Shown one piece after another: positions 1-5,254 of a DNA stretch of 5,254 nt. The stretch's first letter is position 1, and every line of letters begins with the position of its first letter. A model generated the notes under the pieces. That model did not search any database and was not told where the DNA came from. It saw nothing but the letters and a program-made list of their open reading frames with translations. The position numbers and the translations under genes are program-made. The stretch is from Bacteroidia bacterium (GTDB lineage: Bacteria > Bacteroidota > Bacteroidia > Bacteroidales > VadinHA17), in the NCBI GenBank assembly GCA_026391515.1, contig JAPLEC010000096.1, positions 1 through 5,254 on the forward strand. The letters run 5' to 3'.

Positions 1-312
1 TTTATGCTGATCCCTGTCAGGTACTACAAAATATGTAAAAATGATTATGAAAACAAAGATATTGTCAACACTCAGTGAATATTCAATTACATAACCGGTA
101 ATGAACTCAAGCGCTTTTATTTTTCCAAATTCAAAATAGACAAACAGATCAAAAATAATAGCCAGAGTAATCCAGACCGAACTCCAAATAATAGCTTCTT
201 TTAAAGGTACTTTATGAGCCTTCTTGCTGAAAACACCGAGATCAAGGGCAAGCATAAGGAAAATGAATGCATGGAATCCAATCCAGAAATAAATACTTAT
301 TCCTCCCATCAT
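1..312 (-). CDS. TerC/Alx-family integral membrane protein, N-terminal fragment (cut by window edge)
   Basis: Reading the minus strand from ATG at 312 gives 104 codons with no stop to the window edge, so the C-terminal part (roughly two thirds in a usual ~300-residue family member) is missing. Seen: three hydrophobic stretches at about residues 8-28, 40-60 and 84-98, and family hallmarks LALDLGVF (acidic D24), KEA (E39), and TGYVIEYSLSVDN (residues 72-84, with E77 and D83 in the membrane), followed by FTYFVVP. Known: TerC-family proteins sit in the inner membrane; members have been linked to tellurite resistance, to alkaline-induced Alx, and to manganese export or metal loading of secreted enzymes. 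Inferred: a metal-ion membrane protein; the substrate cannot be told from this fragment. Two adjacent ATG codons (312 and 309) could each be the start; neither has a Shine-Dalgarno. It is divergently placed to the M28 peptidase gene and has its own -7 box upstream. No tellurite gene cluster is visible around it. Confidence 0.9.
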   Translation of the reverse strand, partial: MMGGISIYFWIGFHAFIFLMLALDLGVFSKKAHKVPLKEAIIWSSVWITLAIIFDLFVYFEFGKIKALEFITGYVIEYSLSVDNIFVFIIIFTYFVVPDRDQHK

Positions 313-328
313 TGATAATTTCAATCTG

Positions 329-336
329 CAAACTTA
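329..336 (-). promoter_or_regulatory. Bacteroidota -7 promoter box (TAAGTTTG) for the TerC-family gene
   Basis: On the minus strand 336-329 reads TAAGTTTG, an exact match to the Bacteroidota -7 consensus TAnnTTTG, with its end 16 bases before the ATG at 312. This would give a very short leader. No clear TTTG -33 box is found at the usual spacing, so the call rests on one element and on position. The motif is short and the region is AT-rich, so a chance match is possible. Confidence 0.45.
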
Positions 337-348
337 TAAAAACTTATT

Positions 349-356
349 TACCTTTA
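349..356 (+). promoter_or_regulatory. Possible -7 promoter box (TACCTTTA) for the peptidase/reductase unit
   Basis: TACCTTTA matches 7 of 8 positions of the Bacteroidota TAnnTTTG box (the last G is A) and lies 23 bases before the peptidase ATG at 380, a plausible distance. No TTTG -33 element is seen upstream. The whole 313-379 gap between the divergent genes is only 67 bp, so both promoters must lie close together or overlap. Weak call. Confidence 0.25.
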
Positions 357-379
357 CGACTCATTTATTAAAACCAGCC

Positions 380-2005
380 ATGAGAAACAAAATATTATGT
401 CTAATCATCACTATTTTGGCATTAGCTGTACCTGATCAGGCATTTTCCCAAAAGAAGCTTCAGGGAGTCAATGTAATTAAAGCTGCAGATCTTGAAAGCT
501 ATGTGACTTTCCTTGCAAATCCGCTTCTAAGAGGAAGGAAGAACGGTGAACCCGGGCTTGAAATCGCACAACAATATATCGTCTCGCAGGTCAGACTTCT
601 TGGTCTCAAGCCAGCCAATGGCTCAAGCTATTTTCAACCATATTCAATTGTCAAAAACATTATGGATCCTGAAAAAACTATGATCCAGGTAATAGAAAAG
701 GGGAAGGATACAGTTACTTTCAGGGAACCAATTTATCAGCTGGTTCCGACCGGACCTACTGATTTCACTCTTGACGGAGAGGTTGTATTTGCAGGATATG
801 GCCTTAAACAGGATAAATATGGATACAACGATTTTGCGGATATCAAGACCCCTGGAAAAATTCTGATGGTAATGACAGGTGCTCCATCACAAGATGGCAA
901 GTACGTTTTTGAAGGTACGAACTGGAAATCCTTTATGAGCATACAGATTAAACTGACTGCCCTCCTCTTCACCCAGGCTAAGGCAGTTATCTTTGTCACA
1001 GACCCAAAATCAGGAGCTTCTTCACTTGAAGAGCAAAAACCCGGCATTTCCGGTGAACTCAACTCCTCAAGAAGTCTGAAAGGTGAGAAACCACGTACCT
1101 TTCAATATCCAAACATGCCTAAAATTATGTTTGTTCACAGAGCAGTTGCTAATGAACTGCTTAAAGGAACGGGTTTTACACTTGAAGATTTACAGGAAAA
1201 AATTGATACTGATCTTAAACCCCATTCCTTTGAGATTCCTGATAAACAGCTGAAAATCTCTGAAGCAATGCTCACAAGGGAAGAGACTATGAACAATGTT
1301 GCTGCTTATGTTGAGGGCAGTGACCCTGTTCTTAAGAATGAATACATAATTTTTTCCGGACATGCAGATCATATAGGAGGTTCTGGTGATAAAATAAATG
1401 CAGGTGCCGATGATGATGCATCAGGGTGTGCAGCACTTTTATCAATGGCTGAAGCTTTCCAGAGCCTTGAGAAAAAACCGCTCAGATCAATTTTGTTCTT
1501 GTGGGTTTCCGGTGAAGAGATAGGTTTGTACGGATCTCAATCGTATGTAAACAATCCGCTCGTTCCTCTTGAAAAAACTGTTGCTGATCTCAATATGGAT
1601 ATGATAGGGAGAGTAAAGGGAGTTGCCGATACTACCAGCGAAACTCCAATGACAGGGCCCAATAAAGTATTTGTCATCACTGACAATCAAAGTAAAGAAT
1701 TACGTCAAATTGCAGATGAGGTTGATAAAGGAAGTGTTCTGGATCTAGACTACAGTCTGAGCGGAAGAGATCATCCGCTCCAGTTATTTGCACGCAGCGA
1801 TCATTTTAATTTTGTAAGAAAGGATATTCCGGTATTGTTTTTTACGACAGGATTACATACCGATTACCATACACCTGGAGATGTGATCGAGAAAATTGAC
1901 TTTAAAAAAATGGAACTGGTTACACGGACCATGTACCAGATAGGATATAACGTCGCAAACAGAAAAACAAGAATTGTGGTTGACAACCCGTATAGTAAAT
2001 GGTAA
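380..2005 (+). CDS. Secreted M28-family zinc aminopeptidase with PA domain
   Basis: A 541-residue predicted exported metallopeptidase. Residues 1-23 form a signal peptide (basic MRNK, hydrophobic core, AFS cleavage before Q24), with no lipobox cysteine, so it is likely periplasmic or secreted rather than a lipoprotein. Residues about 130-290 look like the protease-associated (PA) insert (GEVVFAGYGL near 133-142, GKILMVMTGAP near 159-169). The catalytic part follows, with all expected co-catalytic zinc ligands of family M28: H328 in GHADHIG (with D330), the Asp of GADDDASG (D344/D345), general base E379 and ligand E380 in SGEEIGLYGS, D407 in NMDMIGR, and H497 in DYHTPGD. Known: M28 enzymes remove N-terminal amino acids from peptides; exact substrate preference is not readable here. 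Inferred: peptide scavenging outside the cytoplasm. Length and motif order are normal and nothing is broken. There is no Shine-Dalgarno; the ATG at 380 is chosen because it starts the signal peptide. Its stop overlaps the next gene. Confidence 0.95.
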   Translation: MRNKILCLIITILALAVPDQAFSQKKLQGVNVIKAADLESYVTFLANPLLRGRKNGEPGLEIAQQYIVSQVRLLGLKPANGSSYFQPYSIVKNIMDPEKTMIQVIEKGKDTVTFREPIYQLVPTGPTDFTLDGEVVFAGYGLKQDKYGYNDFADIKTPGKILMVMTGAPSQDGKYVFEGTNWKSFMSIQIKLTALLFTQAKAVIFVTDPKSGASSLEEQKPGISGELNSSRSLKGEKPRTFQYPNMPKIMFVHRAVANELLKGTGFTLEDLQEKIDTDLKPHSFEIPDKQLKISEAMLTREETMNNVAAYVEGSDPVLKNEYIIFSGHADHIGGSGDKINAGADDDASGCAALLSMAEAFQSLEKKPLRSILFLWVSGEEIGLYGSQSYVNNPLVPLEKTVADLNMDMIGRVKGVADTTSETPMTGPNKVFVITDNQSKELRQIADEVDKGSVLDLDYSLSGRDHPLQLFARSDHFNFVRKDIPVLFFTTGLHTDYHTPGDVIEKIDFKKMELVTRTMYQIGYNVANRKTRIVVDNPYSKW

Positions 2006-2913
2006 AAAAAATTATCAACAGGAAGAAATTCATTGCGACCTCTCTTTCCGGAATTGTCGGTATTAGTCTCATTAACAGGTCGTTAGAAATTGAAAGCTCA
2101 ATTATTTCAGTAAACAGGAACATTGGCACTACCGGAATAAGCGTTACACCTGTTTGCTTTGGTGCTTCAAGGACAAATCAGGAATCATTGATACGTTATG
2201 CAATTGATAAAGGAATGAACTTCATTGATACAGGTCGTTCATACGGGAACGGGAATAATGAACGGCTTGTTGGCAGAGCAATCGAAGGAATCAGGAAAAA
2301 TATTATAATCCAATCCAAAATAAGGCTCGATGCGAATGAATTGCCATCTGAAGGGAAAGGGAAAAAAGGTGCAGAAGAGATCAGAGCTGCACTTTCATCT
2401 AAGCTTGAGGCGAGTCTGAAAGCCTTGAATACCAATTATATAGATACTTTGCTTTACCATGATGCCAGCGATGAGAACCTGCTATTTCATCCGGAAACAA
2501 TGAAATTCTTTTCTGAAATGAAACAATCCGCAATAATAAAAGCATGTGGATTTTCAACTCACAATGATTGTATGAATCTTCCGGCACGAAACAATTCCGA
2601 AAAATTTTACGATTTGTTTATGATTCCATTTAATCATAAAGGCTCCTTCATTCATTCCGTAACCGGCAGATATTCAGAGTGGGATCAAACCAGACTCATA
2701 AGCATTCTTAAAGAAGCCTGGGAAAAAGGTATTGGCATCATTGCTATGAAAACTTGTTCAGGCGGAGCTTACTCACCTTCTGCCGATTTAAAGCCCAGCT
2801 TCAGAGAAGCTGTCAGGTGGGTTCTGCAAAAGAAATACATCAGTTCGGCAGCAGTGGCAATGGCAAACTTTGAACAGGTTAATGAACATCTCAGGCTCCT
2901 TAATATGTCCTGA
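1999..2913 (+). CDS. Aldo/keto reductase with Tat-like N-terminal signal
   Basis: A 304-residue aldo/keto reductase-fold oxidoreductase, expected to reduce carbonyl compounds with NAD(P)H. Seen: the complete AKR catalytic tetrad, D77 (NFIDTGRSYG), Y82, K107 (IIQSKIRL) and H154 (LLYHDAS), plus the GFSTH strand near 184-188 and the GIGIIAMK strand near 244-251. The N-terminus (about residues 1-40) is an extension ahead of the barrel: NRKKFIATSLSG followed by a hydrophobic run, like the Tat-type signals that often precede Bacteroidota reductases, but with RK in place of the twin arginine. Export is therefore uncertain. The C-terminus is short, and there is no cysteine-rich iron-sulfur tail as in some related families. 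The ATG at 1999 overlaps the end of the peptidase gene by 7 bases (ATGGTAA), so the two are almost certainly co-transcribed and may be translationally coupled. No Shine-Dalgarno is present. The substrate and the functional link to the peptidase are unknown. Confidence 0.9.
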   Translation: MVKKIINRKKFIATSLSGIVGISLINRSLEIESSIISVNRNIGTTGISVTPVCFGASRTNQESLIRYAIDKGMNFIDTGRSYGNGNNERLVGRAIEGIRKNIIIQSKIRLDANELPSEGKGKKGAEEIRAALSSKLEASLKALNTNYIDTLLYHDASDENLLFHPETMKFFSEMKQSAIIKACGFSTHNDCMNLPARNNSEKFYDLFMIPFNHKGSFIHSVTGRYSEWDQTRLISILKEAWEKGIGIIAMKTCSGGAYSPSADLKPSFREAVRWVLQKKYISSAAVAMANFEQVNEHLRLLNMS

Positions 2914-2940
2914 AGAATACTTTACAGTTGCCCCTGAAAA

Positions 2941-4737
2941 TCATTTTAAAGTGAAAAAACTCCTGACCGGCACTGAATATTTTTTATCAATATCAGGAAT
3001 GCCGTTGCCGTTAGTGTCCTTCATCCTGCTGAGGAACTCGAGAAGAGCAAGCCACTCCTTGCCCTCCTGAACACCTTCGAGATTATCGTTAACGTCAATA
3101 ATTGCATTTTTCATTTCGGTAACCCGGTTCCCCTCAGCATCCTTTGGCACCACATTAATAAGACCGAAGCTCGTCTTCTTTATGATGCCAATAAATTCAA
3201 GCATATACGAATTTGCAGTTATTGAGTATAATGATTTGTTCTTTTTTGAGAAATCAACATTCACAGCTTTGCCGTCACGATGAATAATTTCAATCTTCTT
3301 TATTTTTTTCAGTAGACCTTTATCAGGATCATATGCGACCCTGATGCCTGAATAGTAACAATAGTTATCGGGACTCGATTTATACGCTACGAGCAAAATT
3401 TCAAGAATGCTCTTGAGTTCCTTTCCTGTGACATATAATCTTGAAAGAGGATAACCCGGCACCTCATCATATCCCGAGCCAAGTGATACCACCCTGAAAA
3501 TATCCGGAGCAGTCTGAACTCCCACACAAATCTTGTCAAACAGTACACCTGCGGCGATCATGCTGACGTCTGTCCCTGCTTTGCTGTGAGCATTTATATA
3601 GGAATGAATAGCATCGGCTACAATCGGACCAAGATTACTGTTAATAAAATCCCCGCCATCATTCCCTTCAATCACAAAATCAGTCTCTGCGACAGGCTTG
3701 TCATAATCGATTCCCAACGGATCAAGAATCGACATTGAGATTCTTTTCTTCTGCTGATCAATAAGTTCATTGATCTCCCGGTCACCGGGGATCTTATCAT
3801 CTACTGGGATCAACCGGTAATCATCAACGTGAAGAGTTCCTTCTTTATATGTAAGTGAGATGCGACCGACAAATTGCCCGAATTCCCCGGTTTGAATTAT
3901 TGGAATGCCGTTAACCATGAGAGGCTGTTCCAGCTTTGTATGGGAGTGCCCGCCGACAATAAGGTCAATCCCTTTTACATTTTTTGCAAGCTCATAATCT
4001 TCTCCTCTCCATTCTCCGTTTTTATCTTTTGAAACTCCTGAATGGGAAATACAGATGATAATATCACATTTCTTATCCTTCAGCTCCTTTACCATTTTTT
4101 TAGCAAAAGGGATCTGTTTTGCAAATGTTATCGGCTCTGCCTTGGGTGCTAAATAGCCAGCATTCTTACCAAGGATGGAAAAGAAGCCGATCCTGATATT
4201 GTCCCTGGTTAAGATCACCTGTCTTCCCAGAATTTGCTCAGATGAAAGCTGCTCAAGATCATTATCTCCCGGATCTTTCGCGCTGAATATTGCATTGCTT
4301 GCAAGCATCGAGGGAATTTCACCATTCTCCGCCGAGGTTTTTATAATCTGTGCCAGTTTTTTGGGTCCGTAGTCAAACTCATGATTCCCCAGTCCGACAA
4401 CATCATATCCCATCGACTTCATGAGTCTGAGTTGAAATCCGGTTTTAGGCTCCAGCGGAGTAAAAAGCGTTCCCATGAAAAAATCACCGGCATCAACAGC
4501 CAATGTGATTGCTGGATTTTTTTCTTTTTCATCCAGGATTATTGCTCCGATTCGTGCAAAACCGCCTATCGTTTTGTCGTCATTTACAGTGAGGGGCGTG
4601 TATCCTGATTCCGGAGAATATCCAATAATACGGGAATGCAGATCGTTGGTATGAAAAATAACAATTTTCTTTCCGGTCTGAGCGCCAAGTGCTGATGCTA
4701 AAAATAATGCCAGAAAAAGAAGCACTGTTTTTTTCAT
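2941..4737 (-). CDS. Secreted metallophosphatase / 5'-nucleotidase (UshA-like) family protein
   Basis: A 598-residue predicted exported protein. Residues 1-19 are a signal peptide (MKKT, long hydrophobic core, ALGA cleavage before Q20). Residues about 24-300 are a calcineurin-like metallophosphatase domain with all metal and catalytic motifs: HTNDLH (D32, H34), DAGDFF (D85), GNHEFD (N118, catalytic H119 and D122), SHSG (H232) and GGHSHT (H264, H266). Residues about 345-545 match the 5'-nucleotidase C-terminal domain (NSNLGPIVADAI near 366, YYSGIRVAYDPD near 461). The usual NGGGIR-type substrate motif is instead AAGVLFD (395-401), and the following PFGN-like motif is SLGSG. Near the C-terminus DTNGNGIPD (574-582) resembles a calcium-binding loop. 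Known: relatives hydrolyse 5'-nucleotides, UDP-sugars or cyclic nucleotides in the periplasm. Inferred: an active metallophosphoesterase whose substrate is probably not a standard 5'-nucleotide. The gene is read toward the reductase gene and ends 27 bp from it. The start at 4737 fits the signal peptide and a -7 box 20 bases upstream. Confidence 0.93.
   Translation of the reverse strand: MKKTVLLFLALFLASALGAQTGKKIVIFHTNDLHSRIIGYSPESGYTPLTVNDDKTIGGFARIGAIILDEKEKNPAITLAVDAGDFFMGTLFTPLEPKTGFQLRLMKSMGYDVVGLGNHEFDYGPKKLAQIIKTSAENGEIPSMLASNAIFSAKDPGDNDLEQLSSEQILGRQVILTRDNIRIGFFSILGKNAGYLAPKAEPITFAKQIPFAKKMVKELKDKKCDIIICISHSGVSKDKNGEWRGEDYELAKNVKGIDLIVGGHSHTKLEQPLMVNGIPIIQTGEFGQFVGRISLTYKEGTLHVDDYRLIPVDDKIPGDREINELIDQQKKRISMSILDPLGIDYDKPVAETDFVIEGNDGGDFINSNLGPIVADAIHSYINAHSKAGTDVSMIAAGVLFDKICVGVQTAPDIFRVVSLGSGYDEVPGYPLSRLYVTGKELKSILEILLVAYKSSPDNYCYYSGIRVAYDPDKGLLKKIKKIEIIHRDGKAVNVDFSKKNKSLYSITANSYMLEFIGIIKKTSFGLINVVPKDAEGNRVTEMKNAIIDVNDNLEGVQEGKEWLALLEFLSRMKDTNGNGIPDIDKKYSVPVRSFFTLK
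4515..4573. repeat. 59-bp exact direct repeat, internal copy (inside nucleotidase gene)
   Basis: This copy is the native one: it encodes residues 56-74 of the nucleotidase (TIGGFARIGAIILDEKEKN) within the metallophosphatase domain, between the HTNDLH and DAGDFF motifs, where this segment belongs in the family. It is identical over 59 bases to 5196-5254, in the same orientation, at an offset of 681 bases. The identity stops at 4514 (G here, A in the other copy) and cannot be followed past 4573 because the other copy reaches the window end. Confidence 0.97.
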
Positions 4738-4756
4738 GATGATTGTATTAGTAAAA

Positions 4757-4764
4757 CAAATCTA
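4757..4764 (-). promoter_or_regulatory. Bacteroidota -7 promoter box (TAGATTTG) for the nucleotidase gene
   Basis: The minus strand at 4764-4757 reads TAGATTTG, an exact match to TAnnTTTG, ending 19 bases before the nucleotidase ATG at 4737. It lies in the 33-bp gap after the FolC stop (4771-4773), so the nucleotidase can be transcribed on its own even though it sits directly downstream of folC on the same strand. A -33 TTTG at normal spacing is not evident. The leader would be about 10-15 bases with no Shine-Dalgarno, usual for this phylum. Confidence 0.5.
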
Positions 4765-4770
4765 CAAAAA

Positions 4771-5253
4771 TTAAATTACCTCAGCTACTACAAATGTGCT
4801 TCCACCCACAAAAACCAGATCTGTTGGCAATGCTTTTGAAAATGCTGACTTAAGTGCTTTATTTACAGTAGAATAACTATCACCTTCAAGACCAAATGCA
4901 GATGCTTTTTCTTTGAGAATTTTTTCATCAAGAGCGCGTGGAACTGAAGCTTTAGTGAAATAATATTTTGCATGACCGGGGAAAAGAGGGAAGATTGAGC
5001 TTAAATCTTTGTCACTCACAAAACCAATAATTATATGTAATCCTGTCGACGGGATTCTGCTTATCTGTTTCATTACATATTCCAGTCCTTCTTTATTATG
5101 TCCGGTATCACATATTGTCAAAGGATTTCTTTTAAGTATCTGCCAACGGCCTTCCAGCCCGGTATTGATTATAACTTTCTTTATGCCGTCGAGCAGATTT
5201 TTTTCTTTTTCATCCAGGATTATTGCTCCGATTCGTGCAAAACCGCCTATCGT
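4771..5253 (-). CDS. folC: Folylpolyglutamate synthase/dihydrofolate synthase, C-terminal fragment; upstream end chimeric
   Basis: From about 5196 down to the stop at 4771-4773 the minus strand encodes 141 residues that match the C-terminal domain of FolC: NTGLEGRWQ, then NPLTICDTGHNKEG (the DxxHN motif), IIGFVSDKD, YYFTKASVPRALD, and the terminal DLVFVGGSTFVVAEV. FolC is a cytoplasmic ATP-dependent Mur-ligase-like enzyme that adds glutamate to folates and, in many bacteria, to dihydropteroate; a full protein is about 400-430 residues, so only the last third is here. The frame has no stop up to the window edge, but codons 5253-5197 repeat the nucleotidase segment TIGGFARIGAIILDEKEKN and are not FolC. 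No true start is visible; a TTG at 5121 could be mistaken for one but lies inside the conserved NPLTICDTGHN block. The nucleotidase gene follows on the same strand after 33 bp. Confidence 0.85.
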   Translation of the reverse strand, partial: TIGGFARIGAIILDEKEKNLLDGIKKVIINTGLEGRWQILKRNPLTICDTGHNKEGLEYVMKQISRIPSTGLHIIIGFVSDKDLSSIFPLFPGHAKYYFTKASVPRALDEKILKEKASAFGLEGDSYSTVNKALKSAFSKALPTDLVFVGGSTFVVAEVI

Positions 5254-5254
5254 T
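5196..5254. repeat. 59-bp exact direct repeat, terminal copy fused to folC
   Basis: The last 59 bases of the window equal 4515-4573 exactly and in the same orientation. Read on the minus strand the copy keeps the nucleotidase frame and runs without a stop into FolC (shared EKEKN, then LLDGIKKV). The junction lies at the run GATTTTTTTC (5196-5205). Exact identity of a protein-coding segment in an unrelated gene, ending at the sequence end, points to an assembly or chimera artefact; a 681-bp tandem duplication is the other reading. No inverted repeats, target-site duplication or transposase gene accompany it. Confidence 0.97.

Noticed and set aside
1..312. A tellurite-resistance operon suggested by the TerC-like gene
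   Set aside because: No other ter genes are present; the neighbour is a divergent peptidase gene. The family name alone does not support tellurite resistance.
736..1062. Minus-strand open frames opposite the peptidase gene (736-1062, 1190-1372, 1487-1690, 1920-2129)
   Set aside because: They are shadows of a well-supported M28 peptidase gene, with no recognisable domains or upstream signals.
2914..2950. Possible terminator hairpin in the convergent gap (ACTTTA ... TAAAGT)
   Set aside because: The stem is only 6 AT-rich base pairs with a loop of about 20 bases, part of it lies in the nucleotidase coding end, and there is no GC-rich stem with a T run. I do not support a terminator here.
2870..3070. 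Plus-strand open frame spanning the reductase end and nucleotidase end, and others opposite the nucleotidase (4175-4372, 4381-4608)
   Set aside because: All lie over genes with full family motifs on the real strand; their translations show no recognisable domain.
5119..5121. TTG as the start codon of a 116-residue gene (4771-5121)
   Set aside because: It lies inside the conserved FolC block NPLTICDTGHN, and the upstream codons (NTGLEGRWQ) also match FolC, so translation clearly begins further upstream, outside the window.
4515..5254. The 59-bp repeats as insertion-sequence ends, attachment sites or a CRISPR repeat pair
   Set aside because: The internal copy is ordinary conserved coding sequence of the nucleotidase; there are only two copies, no inverted termini, no integrase or transposase, and the intervening sequence is normal folC and nucleotidase coding DNA.

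Overview
The window looks like a fragment of a Bacteroidota (Bacteroidetes) genome, probably a short metagenomic contig. The evidence is AT-rich short intergenic gaps, no Shine-Dalgarno sequences ahead of the starts, two perfect copies of the Bacteroidota -7 promoter box TAnnTTTG just upstream of genes, and protein signatures typical of that phylum (for example the YYFTKA..PRALD segment of FolC). The taxonomic call is inferred from these traits; no marker gene is present.

Layout from left to right. A TerC-family membrane protein runs leftward off the window (1-312, minus; N-terminal 104 residues only). It is divergent, across a 67-bp gap, from a two-gene rightward unit: a secreted zinc M28 aminopeptidase with a PA domain (380-2005), then an aldo/keto reductase with a Tat-like N-terminus (1999-2913) whose start codon overlaps the peptidase stop. 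That unit converges, across only 27 bp, on a leftward secreted metallophosphatase/5'-nucleotidase family protein (2941-4737). Upstream of it on the same strand is the C-terminal third of folylpolyglutamate/dihydrofolate synthase FolC (from 4771), which runs to the right edge.

The genes are ordinary housekeeping, envelope and periplasmic functions. The peptidase and nucleotidase are both predicted exported hydrolases that could scavenge peptides and nucleotides, but nothing shows that the five genes form one pathway. I see no RNA genes, CRISPR array, insertion sequence, phage gene or defence system, and no convincing new biological system.

The one anomalous structure is at the right end. The last 59 bases (5196-5254) are an exact direct copy of 4515-4573 inside the nucleotidase gene. 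They are joined in frame to FolC, making a chimeric reading frame. This is most simply an assembly or template-switch artefact at a contig end. A real 681-bp tandem duplication is the alternative. The open frame beyond about position 5195 should therefore not be treated as FolC sequence.
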